Shown here piece by piece: positions 48,053 to 61,151 of a DNA stretch of 64,000 nucleotides (positions are counted from its first letter, which is position 1; each line of letters opens with the position of its first letter). The stretch is from Thermomucor indicae-seudaticae. Taxonomy: Eukaryota; Mucoromycota; Mucoromycetes; Mucorales; Lichtheimiaceae. The position numbers were made by a program, and so were the translations under genes. The DNA lies in assembly GCA_000787465.1 (NCBI GenBank), contig JSYX01000032.1:43810-107809 (forward strand), read 5' to 3'. The notes below the pieces were generated by a model. The model did not search any database. It saw nothing but the letters and a program-made list of their open reading frames with translations, and was not told the DNA's origin.

Positions 48053-50931
48053 CTAGTGTTTCTTCTTATGACTGGAACTCTTTGATGAATGGGAGTTTGC
48101 CGGGCTTCTTGACTGCTGAGGAGACAGATGGTGAACATTTGATGTGTAGGGAGGAACAACACTCTTCGGTGGTGGCGGCCGCTTGTTAAGCATGCTCAAG
48201 TCATCCACAAAACGATTGGGTGTTATGATGTGTGTAGAACCTAGTGCGATGAATACATCGTATCAAAAGTGTCGGCGCGATAAGATATTACACTTACCAA
48301 TATACACTTCTCGGTCATATGCTTGTGATAATTCGTACGCTGATCGCATTTCCGAGTAAGTCATACCACCAGCTATAAATATAATGACTGGCGGACCGGA
48401 TGGTGGTTTTGGTGGAGCCTGTCGTGTCCAAGAAAGAGTTATAGTCATATCCATCTAAGGCCCCTTGTTTTATACATGCTTACGTTCTTTCCGGTGGACT
48501 TTTTGTGCCATTGCGTTTTATATACTCGAAGTTGCAACCCTTCTTGCAAAGCGTGCGTGGGATCGCGCCTTTCATCTTCTGGACGCGGGACACGTAAAAG
48601 AGGGAATAAACTTTGATCTATGGTTTCTTTAATGTGTCCCTGCATCCAGCAGTTTAGAACAGTCTCATACAACTCTTACTATCCTATCAGAAGCGGCTCA
48701 CCTCAACGACACGTTTGACTACAGGAACATATCTTGACAAGTCAAATGGCACATCCTGCGTGCTCGTAATGCTTTCATGCTTTTTCCGATGTCGTTTTGA
48801 TTTCTCGCCCTGTTTATTAGCAGATTTCGATAATTGGACACCAAGATAGGAAAGGTTCTCAATTGCATCTTTGTATTGCTTGTCCAATCTCGCGTGCGCA
48901 AGAAGAAGATCGAGCTTTTCTGGATCCACTTTATCAGTTGTAGCCAGCCAAAGCAAAATCAGTCGCGTTTTTATAACTTGACTATTCGCGCGTTCAGCCG
49001 TTCTATTTCCACTTGCCGAGGCAACCCCACCATGGCTTACCTTGTGTATGGATCATCCAGAATAGGCACCAGTTCGTCCACCAAGTGTTTTGGTGTACTG
49101 CCATCTGGCGTCTCGCCACATGCCATATTCTGCCAAAGTCTCAGGGATTTCCGTGTTTTTTTGTAGTCATAAACAATCGTACCTGTTCTATTAAGCCGAT
49201 CGCCTCAAGGTTCTGGTCGCGGAATTCGGACATACAGTCGCTAGCAATAGTCATGTGCGCAGAAAACTACCAATAACATCTTCAGTAATCTATGAGCATC
49301 CACTTCAAATCCAAGAAAGCACCTTTGATTTCATTTCTTGAAAGTGAGGAAGGTTCGCGATGACGTTCTTCATATCGTTCAGACTACGAACAGAATTCTG
49401 CCTAGAACTGGTATAAGCACAAAGAAGTGGTTCCGCCATTTCACTTAGCTTACCCTCCAGTAGATCCTTGGTTTTCAGCAATGAAATTATTAAAATCTTC
49501 TATCAACTGTTCCGTGGTAATTGCAATATGAGTATGACGGATAGCTGTATAAACTTTGTCTTGATCGTTCAGTGTGGCTTCTTCATCCTTTGTCGTTCCA
49601 TCCTCCTGTGTAAACTCGTACGAGTATTTCAATCCGCTGGTTGTTTCTTCAACATTCAACAGATCAGCGACCATAGCCTGGTAAGTGAACTCGTGCAAAA
49701 GAGGGGCAATAGGATCGATGGTGCGGTCAAGAAGGATCAAAGTCCCACGAGGCATAGGAGGATCTCGCGGTGGCTAACTGCTAACTTAATACGTGCTTAA
49801 GTATGTAGCCAGGAATTGCATATACTTACGGGAAATTTAGGGTTAATCTTACAAAACTTGTCAAGCTGCGCCTGAAGACATTTCGCAAGATGCCAGGGTA
49901 TATTACGGTTCACCGTTCCTTGGACATCCAACGGACGATGGTATCGAATTAACGGGTTTTCGCCAAGAGAAACACAGACACATAAAAGCTGGAGAACCCA
50001 TCAACGCTTGTCCATGCAAAGCGAACTAGTATCTTTATACAAAATTTACCTGCTTAGCCATATCGTCCAAATCACCCTCGATCTTGCTTGCTGAATGAGT
50101 CCAATCGCTGCCCTCTTCTGCTTCACCAAACAACGTAAAGAACTTTTGCTCGTCATCCAAAGAGTATACGGCAGGTTCACGGACTGTATATTGTGGTTAG
50201 CCAACCCGTAGTGTCGTAAATTTGATCTTGTTGTTTACCGATAAAGTCAATGTACATATCCTTCAAGTTCTTGACATAATCCTGTACGTTTGCTTCCTTT
50301 AATCTTCGGGAAAGATCCTTGAAAAGATTATCATCCAGTTCTAAAATAAATACAAAATAGTTAGTGCACCTTTCCAAACCTTTTGTCCGTAATTGGTTAT
50401 ACCCTGAATGAAGTGTACATGTGCAGCAGCATACATGGGGCCATTGGGTCTTGCCAAATCGTCTACTAGACGCCGACATGAATCTTCGCACGGTGTAAGG
50501 ATATAAATTGCCTCAACGCTTGGATATGGTTGTCTTGGCTTTTCAATATTCTCCACAACTATGCGTTGACAAACTCGTTATTCTTCCATCCTCCTCAAAG
50601 ACAGTCTTTTGTACTTGCCGGTGACCTGTAAGCTATATTTTTAGCTGCCACAGCACCCCCCCTTTGACTGCTACCATGTCGCTATTCCTTACGTTTTCCT
50701 CGAGAATGTCGTACATTTTGCACGCCGAGTTCAATATTTTTAATGATAAGCTATCTACTACGACTAGTTTCCATCGTCCGCTCGGCTGCACGGACTTGAT
50801 GAGGTCCAGGAATCCTAGAGTCCAACCGATGAGTTGCCCTGACTCCGCGAGATGATTATCAAGACATGTTCAGGAGCCATACGTTTGCGTAGAATTTGGT
50901 CGATGGCGCTCCTCAACGGTATAGTGGACAT
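48053..50931 (-). CDS. SEC1: Sec1/Munc18-family protein, exocytic SNARE regulator
   Basis: Many-exon gene. Exon 1 (MSTIPLRSAIDQILRK) joins RFLDLIKSVQPSGRWKLVVV, then NSACKMYDILEENV and NIEKPRQPYPSVEAIYILTP, the classic SM-protein N-terminus. Domain 2/3 contains LILLDRTIDPIAPLLHEFTY and IAITTEQLIEDFNNFIAENQ; later blocks are LVLWLATTDKVDPEKLDLLL and PVIIFIAGGMTYSEMRSAYE. The C-terminal tail is Ser/His/Lys-rich (SSSHKKKH). The IFIAGG-TYSE motif and ENIEKRRQPYP-like N-terminus fit Sec1 better than Sly1, Vps33 or Vps45. Sec1 binds assembled exocytic SNARE complexes at the plasma membrane, so in a hypha it acts at the growing tip. Confidence 0.88.
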
Positions 50932-51483
50932 TGTTGGCTAGATTAGAACTGGGAGAGCGAGAAGCCAAAAAAAGAAAAGACCCGTAGTAAAGGGCTCAAT
51001 TGAGCATGTCCCCGCTTTGATCTTTCTGTCACCGACAGTATCGAAAAGGATTGTCTCGCTGAAAAGTATTCTACACAACTGCTGACACTAATCTTAATGA
51101 TTCGTTGCGCTTCTGGTGCTCTAAAGCATTGCTTCGTTAATATACGATAAACTGTGCCTAAGGTTCTCAAGAAGAAAGTTTACTTGCATGTTAATGGTAT
51201 GTTTGGCTATGTATGTACTACATCTCACTACGGGAAAAAATCATGTAAAAATATGCGAGGAATATGCGTTATGCAAAAACGTGTTCGTTGATTTTTCGTC
51301 CTTGTCACATACTTTTGAATGACGGATAGTGCTATCTGCTCTGGCCACGATAAATGTCTAATAGACAATTTTCTGTCACATATTTTTCCATATTTCATAT
51401 TGTTTCCGATGGTGTCTGATGTGGTTTGAGTGCATAAGAATAGAGGAACCAGCTTCCAAGGAGAAAAGCCTAGGTAGCGGATC
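50932..51483. other. intergenic, SEC1 promoter
   Basis: Nothing recognised. Confidence 0.45.
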
Positions 51484-51815
51484 CCGTTTGGGCTGCTTTT
51501 TTGAGCCATCACGGCAACAACGGCAGCGTCCAAGCCTGCGCCGTCACGAGAGAACAAAAGCTTGACGTTGTCAACGATATGATCTCCAAGCAGCTCTTTT
51601 CATGCCCGCGCCGTGTTGCTGTGGAAGCTCAGCAATTGTTCGTAAGGAGGACCGTCAATGGCTACCACGCAGTCAGCGTGCTCTGCAACGCAGCGACTTA
51701 AAAGAGCTGCAAGGCGGACAAGCCCGCAGCGCGATGCCCAGCAAGTCGGCACAGATATTTCACGATTCGACGATTCGTCAGAGTCGTATTAGGCACATGC
51801 ATAGCGTGTTTCAGC
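51484..51815 (-). pseudogene. C-terminal fragment of hexokinase
   Basis: Read on the minus strand, the end of the hexokinase fold is recognisable in order. TTLTNRRIVKYLCRLAGHR leads to AAGLSALQ, then a stop and frame change, then ADCVVAIDGPPYEQLLSF, then an in-frame TGA, then KELLGDHIVDNVKLLFSRDG and AGLDAAVVAVMAQ. These correspond to the VGTRAARLSA, VAIDGS and DGSG-GAA blocks of the large-domain C-terminus. The N-terminal glucose- and ATP-binding parts are missing; weak similarity may extend to about 51990. It is a truncated relic next to SEC1 with no coding capacity. Confidence 0.75.
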
Positions 51816-52122
51816 AGTAGGAAACGCTGAGTTTAATTCTAGAAAAATTTGAGCAAATGCCACGCTTTTTGTAGCTTTTGCTTCCAAAAAGGCGAAGGTT
51901 TTCGAGAACTCTACGTCTTCTTCCGGTCCAAACGTTTAGATATCGTCAACTGCTTTTCAATATAAGATAGCCAGAAAGAACAGTAATTCCGAACACTGCT
52001 CCCTAAACTTGCCATACCGCTGGTCATTTCCTGTAACCACCGAATTTTTTTAAACATTCTACCTGAATCCTGCACCATCGAATAATCGCCTAGAATTACC
52101 CGTCCCTTACGTTACGCAGACC

Positions 52123-55100
52123 ATGTCTTTGGAGCAAATCGAACAAGCAGTGATTTACGCGCTTGGACCGCAAGTGGATCCCAATTTGAAAGCACAGGTA
52201 TGTTGATCGCTTGCTTTCACGTCGTTCGTTAGGAGCCCTGGTGGCAAGAGACCACGTGGACCATATCATTTATGACTTTTGGTGTGGACGGTCTCGTACT
52301 CTTACTGCTGGAGGAAACCATGCGCTGCACAATTTGACTGATATCGGGTTTATGGATCAGGCGAACGCATACTGTGAGCAAGTCAAAAATGCTCCTGATG
52401 GATGGCAGATTTGTCTACAGCTGTTCATGAAGCAACCGAAGGCGTAAGGAATGAAGCCGGTCCATTGTAGACTGATAATTGAAAGCTGTATTCTGTAGAG
52501 TCGCTGAAGCTCGATTTTTTGCGCTGCAGGTGTTGGAAAATACACTCCAGAACAGGTAGCTAGTCAGGGGTCATAGGTGGATCTGACATATTCTGCTGAT
52601 AAGTGCTGTTTCAGATATGAGTCGCTGGATGCGAGCGCAGTCGAATATATCCGGCAGACTATGATGGAATATCTACAGCGAGAGTTTGTGGACAACACAG
52701 ATCTTGCATCTGAAGAATCTTGTATGTATTGCACGACAACATTGGAGACGGAGACTGATACTTACGCGATCGTTTATTATAGTCATCCGTAACAAAGTTG
52801 CTCAGTCTGTAACGCTCCTTTTTACACATGTATACCCCAGTAGCTGGCCAAGCTTCTTTAAAGATATGATGGCACTAGTGCAAACACCGTCTGGAAGCGA
52901 AAGCAACGAAAAAGCGGCTGATTTCTTTCTGCGACTTTGCATAAGCATTGATGAGGAGATTGCACGGTTAGACATTCCGCGAAACCGAGAGGAAGTTGTG
53001 CGCAACACAAATATTAAAGACACTATGCGAATGGGCGACATCCAGATACTGGCTTCTTTCTGGTTCAAGTTGCTGCTAGAATACAGAACTCGTAATCCTG
53101 GTATTGCGCAGTTGGCTCTGAAGAACATCGGGGCCTATATTGCTTGGATGGATATTTCGCTTGTTGTAAACGATCAAGTTATGAGTGTGTTGTACGAATT
53201 GCTTGGCGATGTTAACTTACGTATTGCCGCGTGCGAGTGTCTGGCGGACGTAAGTTTACCGTTGATTACTGCTTGCTGTCGCCATCTGATATTCTGTTGC
53301 TCAATAGGTCATCAGCAAGGGAATGTTGCCATTGGATAAGTTGAACATGCTTCAAATGCTTAATTTAACAGAGACACTGGGTCGCTTGGACTTGGTAGGG
53401 GTAGTAAAACTTCTTGCAAGACAGAGGTTGCTCATATGCTTCTAGTCTGATCCCGAGTTTGTTGAACATGTTGCACGCTTGACGAATGCTTTTGGTATCG
53501 AACTGTGCAAGATTTACACGGACAGCTCTGTACCCGACGACGGAAAGAGTAAGTTCATAGCTTGCATAAACAGTTATGTGGTTATTTAGGAACTTTGGTT
53601 AGATGCAACGTACAGCCTTATCGAGCAGACCCTTCCGTATTTGCTCAAATTTCTGGCGGATGAATATGATGACACTACCACTGCAGTTTTTGCTTTTGTC
53701 AATGACATGTTGAGCATCGTAAGTCATTCGATTTTCGGTGCGGTTACGATCGATCAAAGCTCATTATGTCCATAATATAGTTGAAAAAGCAAAAGAAGAA
53801 TATGCGACCACTTTCGCCTTCACAGCAAGAGTTCTTGGGAAATCTTCTGGGAGTTATCATTATGAAAATGAAGTATGATGATGAAACGGACTGGGGTAAT
53901 GAGGAAGACGAGCCTGAAGAGGAAGCTTTGTTCATGGAACTTCGAAAGGTGGGTCTTCGGACAGGCATCATTTAGAATATTTCAGCTTAATTTTGCCATA
54001 GAATTTGCGGATCTTTGCCGATCACATTGCAGCGATCAACGAAGAGCTGTATGTAGGTTACGTGCACTCGGTTGTCATGGATACTTTGACAAAGTACAAG
54101 ACTGGCGCAGACCTTGATTGGCGTACTGTAGAGCTTTGTTTGTATGTCTTGTACACGTATGGCGAAGCGCTACCGAAAGGTGCTATGGTTTTTGTCCCTG
54201 CAAACGATCCAAATTCACTGACTCCTTTGGGAGAGATGGTATCGGAAATGGTCTTATCAAGTACGTCTTAAACGGAGCAGATCACACTAGTTTGGCCTTT
54301 TACTGAATGATGTTGTAATCTGTTAGATATTTCTGCATACCCACATCCGTCGGCTGCACTACAATTCTTTGAAAACGTTTCGCGCTACTATCAGTTCTTC
54401 GAACATCGACCTGATCATCTGCCTCAAGTTCTGGCTGCATTCGTCGACGCTCGTGGTCTCCATCATCCCTTGAAGCAAATCAGATCACGTTGTTGGTACC
54501 TCTTTCACCGTTTCGTCAAGAACTTGAAGTCGAAGATGGGCCCATATGTGGAAACTATCTTGAACTCTATGGGCGATTTATTGGTTGTGCAGGCAGAACC
54601 TCCAGTGCAGACAAACACTGCAGACGGCATGCCGATCCCAGCTGCTTCAACTTTCGACAGTCAGCTTTATCTCTTCGAAACTGTCGGCATTCTTATTTCC
54701 CTCGAGGGAACAGATGCGATGAAAGAAACGGAATATCTCAAGATCGTATTGGAACCCTTGGTGGAAGGCATTCGAAAAGAAATGGAGCGAGGATATAACC
54801 CAGAAGATGAGCTCTATATGCTTCGTTTACATCATTATATCATGGCCATTGGCAGTGTGGCTAAAGGTTTGTGTCCAGGGGGGAACCCAAGGTAAAAATC
54901 TCTGACTAACTCCTGCACGCATGCGCCAGGCTTTCCAAATGTTCCAAAAGAATCCGGCTGCACGCAACCGTGGGCGGTCGTTTTCAAGCAAGCGACAGAG
55001 ATAATTTTGAGCGTTTTGCAATCATACAGTCAGTTTGAGACGATCCGCGATGCAGCCAGATATTCGTTTGCCCGATTTATTACTTGCCTCGGCTCAGAAG

Positions 55101-55949
55101 TTCTTCCATACCTTCCGGCACTGATTAATGGACTTCTCAACGAATGCCAAGTGACAGAATTGGTTGACTTTTTGCCGTTTATTGGACTCGTCGCACATAG
55201 ATTTAGGGTAAGGCGAGAGTTATATTACATGAAAATGACATGGAAGTCTGATGGATATGATCATATTGGTAGCCTATGATACAAAACATAGCTGACGAGC
55301 TGTTAATCCCGGTTGTTAAACGTGTTTTCGACTTCCTTAATGCATCGCCAACAGGAACCGACGAAGCGCTCCTGTTAGCAGACCTTCGAAAGGCGTACCT
55401 CAACTTCATTATCAGCCTCTTCAATTCAGAGCTAGAGGGCGTTTTCATAAGCGAACGCAACATTGGACATCTCGACACCATTTTGCAAACTATTCTTCAT
55501 TTTGCCAAAGACAACAATGACCCCAGTATACAGAAGATGGCCTTTTCTGTCTTCTTGAAGATGGTCACGGCCTGGGGAAGTGGAGCTGGTCTGGCAAGCT
55601 ACAATCATTTTGTGTATAATGAACTCATCCCTACCGTTTTCGCGGTACCAATGCAAGCATCATTTAATGTTGCTGACGGGCAGTCGTTGTTGGTTAGTTC
55701 TTTTCTTGACATGGAGTCTTTCTATTTACTTATTAACGGGCTCTCTACTATTAGGTTTTCGGAGAGATCGCGAGCATTCAAAAAATGCTCTATAATAAGC
55801 AGGGCAACGAGTTTTTAGAGTACATGAGTAATGTCTTCCTTCCGTCGATTCAATGCCCTCCAGAAACCGCACAAAGATATTGTCAAGCCCTTCAACAATG
55901 CGACAGCAGAGAATTTAAAAAGTATTTCCAGGTGAGCTTGCAGAATTAA
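52123..55949 (+). CDS. LOS1: exportin-T, nuclear tRNA export karyopherin
   Basis: Many-exon gene. Exon 1 is MSLEQIEQAVIYALGPQVDP, spliced to ANAYCEQVKNAPDGWQICLQ and AEARFFALQVLENTL, the importin-beta N-terminal fold. Then come SVTLLFTHVYPSSWPSFFKD (XPO1/importin-like), GDIQILASFWFKLLLEYRTR and GAYIAWMDISLVVNDQVMSV, which are highly typical of Xpot/Los1. C-terminal HEAT blocks include IRDAARYSFARFITCLGSEV. The gene ends LPSIQCPPETAQRYCQALQQ...KKYFQ, the usual Los1 terminus. It carries mature tRNA out of the nucleus with Ran-GTP. A stop six codons after KKYFQ closes the gene. Some junctions were not resolved base by base. Confidence 0.88.
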
Positions 55950-56277
55950 AAGGGATTGGCGATTGGCGGTTATGGTTAACAAGGGCTCTGTTAGTCATTT
56001 ATTTCGGAAGCAAAGAGCTGAAAAAACCGTCCCCCTTTTCCTTAATGTAATGCACTCCTACAGAGATATAATAAACATCGTCCAACCCGTTCCGTCATCC
56101 ATGGATAATACCGGAAAGTGCGCTTTTTCCTTGACATTTTCTTTTCCGCTTTGTGGGCTGCGAAACTTAGATATAACCAAAAGTTCGACCTAAGTGCGCT
56201 TTCGGCTAAAATTTGTCTCATTCGGGGTAATAAAGACCCAGGCTGGTCTGTGCGTGATTTTTAGGTGCTCCTTTACC
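55950..56277. other. intergenic between LOS1 and the following F-box gene
   Basis: No gene or site recognised. Confidence 0.5.
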
Positions 56278-57003
56278 ATGGCAGCTAATGCTGGCACTCT
56301 TGGAAAATTACCCCTTGAGGTCCTCGACAAAATTATACGTCATGTCAGTACAGAAGCACTTGTACGAGTGGGAAGGCTCAACAGCTGGTTCTCCGAGTTA
56401 ACGAAGCCCATTTTGACCGAGCGGATTCGAAATCAGTATTGCCATGAGGGTTGGCGAATTTATGCAAGTGGATACAGATGAATCGTTCAGGATCATCGTA
56501 TAATGATTGTACCTCTCTATCATATGTTAGCTCGACGTGGCTACTGATTCCAAGCACGGTCAAGTGGAAGAACTTGGCTTGCTCGGTGAACTGGTTTCGG
56601 TCGATCCTACTACGCTCGTTTTCGATGCCGTACCACTCGCTCTAGACGGACTTCATTCAGCACGGCCTGCATCAGAAGACAGTAGTAATACACTGAGCAC
56701 AACAATGGGACCATTGGAGTTGGCCTTGTATTTCGCAAACATACAACATGAACAAGGGACATGCCGGTTAGTCTCGGTCAATTCCGTTGCCCAGCTTACG
56801 CTGAACGTACAAGCAGAGGATCATGTTGACCGCCTGAGAAAAGCAGAGTTCACACAACATGTCAGTATCTTGTATCAAGTACAACGGCATGCTGGCGACA
56901 GCCGCATCGTTTTTCGACAGTTCCTTGTTGCCCCTGAATGGTGGTTGCTGCAACAGTCTCAGCCATATCACACTGAAATATGGCTTCAGCATAGCTTATG
57001 GTA
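56278..57003 (+). pseudogene. F-box gene with probable frameshift
   Basis: ATG at 56278 opens MAANAGTLGKLPLEVLDKII, an F-box (RHVSTEALVRVGRLNSWFSE). After NQYCHE, at the GGG of gagggttgg (about 56449), protein-like sequence continues only one frame over: EFMQVDTDESFRII, spliced to LDVATDSKHGQVEELGLLGE, PTTLVFDAVPLALDGL and so on to about 57003. No intron large enough explains the shift, so a one-base insertion is likely. The layout parallels the F-box gene at 22851. It converges on MSH1, about 50 bases away. Translation without the shift stops at about 56481 (67 aa). Confidence 0.55.
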
Positions 57004-57053
57004 AACCATTACACAGAACCCCAGAGGCACCATCCACAAATCGGTTGTTTCTT

Positions 57054-60042
57054 TCACAAGACGGGTACCTGAGGCCTTATTCCCTCCAAAGAGTTTCTCA
57101 TACTAGTAGCGGTATGCAACACTTCATCTGGTAAACCTGATTGTATACGTATAGCACATCTATTAGCTCAAATGCTATAAAAAACAAGGAGGCGATGTGT
57201 TTACCTGCCAGAGCAGCCACCTTTATACCATGGGACTGGCGACACACGCCAGGTTGAACCCGGTGCAAATAGGTGAAGCCGCCGTCGGGGGTCCCTTGTA
57301 GACTAGTCATGAAACATTTTGTGGCCCTAAAACCCGAGGCTGTGATCAAATCAGCCAGTTCGTGATAATGCGTTGCGAAGAGCGTACGGCAGCCGATGCG
57401 CGTTTCAAGATAATGCATAATCCCGTAAGCAAGCGACAGACCATCTGAGGTTGATGTCCCACGTCCCACTTCGTCCATGATGACCAGTGAACGCGAAGTT
57501 GCATGCTTGAGGATATTGGCCGTCTCCGTCATTTCTACCATGAAAGTCGACTGGTCTTGCGCTAAACTATCTGCGGCTCCGACTCGACTGAAAATGCTAT
57601 CTGTGATTCCTATCTCTGCAGATTGAGCGGGCACAAACGATCCGATATGAGCCAGCAGCGTTATAATGGCGTTTTGGCGTAAAAATGTGCTTTTGCCACC
57701 CATATTGGGACCCGTCAACAGCCAAATGCGCTGCTCAGACCCAAGATGGCAGTCGTTCTTGACAAAGTTGCGTCCTTTTCTGGCAAGATTTGCCTCTACC
57801 ACAGGGTGTCTGCCACCAATGATGACGGTCTCATTAGAGGCCGTCAGTTTGGGTCGTACGTAGCTGTAGTGTAATGCAGACCAAGCAAAGCTGGCGAGCA
57901 CATCGAGCTGTGCCAGTGTATAGCAGTTTCGGATGATAGAGCTTGACTGGGACAGCACCAAGCTAATTGTCTCCGTCAAAACTTCATTCTCGATTTCAGC
58001 AATTTGTGCATGTGTATTTTCCATGGAAATGGATAACGTGGTCCATTCATCCAACTGATATCTGTGCTTGCTTTTCGTTTTGTTGACGAGCGTAGCTTGA
58101 TAATGGCTTAAAAGTTTAGTCGCTTGGGATGCATTAATCTCGACAATATGCTTGTATGCTCCATTACTCGAAAGTGATACTGAATTGCCGCAGATGGCTC
58201 GTAAGCGAGACTGGAGAGCGTCGCGCTGAACGTAGAGTTCCTGGAGGTACCGGTGTAGATATTCAAGCTTCTCATTGTAATACGGATAAACAAAACCATA
58301 CGTTTGGTCCTTAGCTTCGCCAGAAGTAATCTTCTCGTGATCGAATGCCACAGTAATATGTTCAAAGACAGAATCCAGAGGATTTAGGAACCTTGCGAGT
58401 TCTTCAACGGCTCTATATATTTCTCCATGGCGTTCTCGGGTAGCAGGTGATACTCTTCTGCATGCTTCATTGAGTTCAGTCTGTATCTTTTTGACAGCTT
58501 GCAAAGTCCAGCCGATATCCAGCAATTCTTGGTGCTGACCTCGACCCAAAGCCAGTCGCTGAAGTGCCCGTTGCGCGTCAGCAATATGCCGTAATAGGTG
58601 ACGAACTTGTTCCAAAACCTGCCGATGCTGTACGAAAAATTCAACAACGTTCTGCCTTTTTTCGATGATGTCGACCGACGTTAAAGGAGAAGAGAGCCAT
58701 CTAGTCAAAAGCCGCGAACCGGCGCGACTCACTGTATGATCCATGGCAGCCAAAAGACTATCCGTCCGTCGACCTTCCCGAAGACTTCTAACGATTTCAA
58801 GAGATGACATTGCGGCGCTGTCAATCCGTAGTGTATCTGCGGTATCGACACGAACAGGTTTCCCAAGCTTCAGTCTTCCGTCTTTAAGCGTGCTATTCAC
58901 ATAGTCTAACAACGCCATACTAGCCGCTGTCTCTCCAGGACTGAATTCATCTATAGAATGGGTTACATGGTTGGATCCGAAGCTACAAGTTTCGATCATC
59001 TCATCCGGTGCATTAAGCATATCTCGTAATGCTTGCCGCCCTTCTGACGAGTTAAACGAGCTATCAGGCCAGTAACTGATCATGACGCTTGTGTCGGCTA
59101 ACAGCGCCCGCACAATAGGGTTGTATGCTGCCATTCCACCACCCTCTGCGACGTCTGCAAGCACATCATCCGATGGTTTGTTCGTTTCTGGCAAGATCAC
59201 TTCACGCGGCCGTATCCGAGCAATGTCATCTTTAAAAGTCTCTAATCTCGAGGATTGCGTGAAGAATTCCCCAACCGACACGTCCACCCATGCTAACCCA
59301 ATCGTATCCTGGCCTTCCCTAGACGATGGCTTGACGGCAAGCAGATAATTGTATGCATGCGAATCCAAGAACCGTTCCTCAATAACCGTTCCTGGCGTTA
59401 TAATCCGCGTGACACGTCGTTGAATACTGACTTCATCATCGCAAGTACTATTGTATTGTTCACATAAAGCGACACGGCAACCCAGTCGATTTACGAGAAT
59501 ATCGAGATATCGGTCGAGGGAACGGGATGGAAAGCCAGCAAAGTCCACTACTAGTCCACTGGCCATGGTCTTACGCGTTAACTTCAGATCCAACTGCGCC
59601 GCATAGCGTGTCGCGTGCGTGTCATAAAGCTTTGATCACTAACATGAGAAGAAGAAAGGCCAACATGCACGAGCTCTTTTGTGCTCACCTCGTAAAAGTC
59701 GCCTACTTGCATGAGAAGGACGCACAGCGGATACTTTTGTGTGTATTTACGAACGGCATCAATGACAACGGAACCACTAGTGTTCTGCTTTGGTTCCAGT
59801 GCGAGCTTGCACTTTTCGCTGCTTCCTTTTGATTCAGCTGGATCCGATCTAGGCATCAATGGCGATTCTTGTTTTGGCAGATGTTCGAATACTTCTTCCA
59901 GACGTCCACTAGTGACACGTTTGGCAGCGAGTGAAGTCGCACTTAATGATCGATGAATTCTTCCATTCAACGGGAAGGAATGCCATGATGCAGCTCTTGC
60001 GGCTCGCCTTAAAGAGCATGAGCATGAACGCAACCTGAGCAT
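57054..60042 (-). CDS. MSH1: mitochondrial MutS homologue Msh1
   Basis: Exons 59689-60042, 57205-59629 and 57054-57136 join in phase to 953 residues. The N-terminus is Arg/Ser-rich without acids (MLRLRSCSCSLRRAARAA), a mitochondrial presequence. MutS domain I contains LLMQVGDFYELYDTHA, in which the FYE mismatch-reading motif spans the first intron. Further blocks: VDFAGFPSRSLDRYLDILVN, ITPGTVIEERFLDS, GLAWVDVSVGEFFT, the lever/clamp region, and the ATPase with Walker A LTGPNMGGKSTFLRQ, TFMVEMTETANIL and Walker B LVIMDEVGRGTSTSDGLSLAY. The terminal exon adds the short LPDEVLHTATSMRNSLE helix. It repairs or stabilises mtDNA. Confidence 0.92.
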
Positions 60043-61150
60043 TTATTCAGGCCGTCAAAAAATTTTCACCACTTCGTTCTGGCTATGGCCTTGAAAGAAC
60101 ACTCCGTCCTCTGACTTTCCGGATTAATGCAGACCTTCAGAATGTATAATATTGAAAGCGTGGCGCATTCTCGTTATCGGGTCCTTTCTCTAGGGCAGCA
60201 CATAGATATCAAATAAGCGAGTTGGATGATGAACTCATGCTCTTCTCAAAAGCAAGTATTTCCTTTCAAAACTGCAAACCAGTGCCGCGCACATTACTTG
60301 TGAACTGCGGTGTAAAAGACTAGTCAATATAATACTGGCACGCGTTGTACGACCTCTGTGTACGATACTTACTTACAGAGATGAAGTTCTGGTAGGCCTT
60401 GTCGCAAAAGCAAAAGATGAATGTGCTATGGTAAAAGTTGTGCACGCAGGAGGCAATGAACAATTCGCAGGGACGTCGAATTCGGAAAGTGACTATGCAG
60501 GTCAAAAATGGAACGAGGCCTGACATTTGCCCACCAAGGACGGCAAAGATATAGTAAAGTGGCCTCATATAGCATCCTTAAGGCTCCAACATAGGGAAAA
60601 CAAGAGATGTCAGGCCGAAAACAGCATCATCGTTGTCGTGCCGAATTCAGTTGTCTTCTCAGCGTTTGTAGGTCTACAGGAGTTACAAGAACACCACATA
60701 CTATACTTACATAACTAAGCATCTAGATTTTGTTACCAACGATTGATGTGACTATGCGACGCTTTGTCAAATATCGCCAAAAATGTCAGTGACAAAATGA
60801 CAGATATCAGGGGCGAAATTGGCAAAATTGTAAGTCACACTTTTGCTGCGACGGAGCAATCAGAAAACACAGAGTGGTAAGACTGGCGATAGAACACTTA
60901 AAGTGGCGAGATAAATGCGAGGGATGTACAATTCAATATCCGGGATGTAATCAATAACTAAATAAAATGTAAAAAGATGATAATGACAAATGGGTAGACA
61001 CTAAATATGTAATAACAAAGTCTAATATCCTGAAAGAACACTAAAACTGTGGATTGAAATCAATAAGTCCTGTACATACGTCTAAAGTCTTGTAACCTTA
61101 ATCTGTACTTGTGTGAGAGTCTGTCCTTCGAGAGCCCCAGCTCTATCTCA
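60043..61150. other. AT-rich gene-poor DNA
   Basis: No coding frame of note. If the LTR call just to the right is correct, the lower-coordinate part would be remains of the element interior. Confidence 0.4.
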
Positions 61151-61151
61151 A

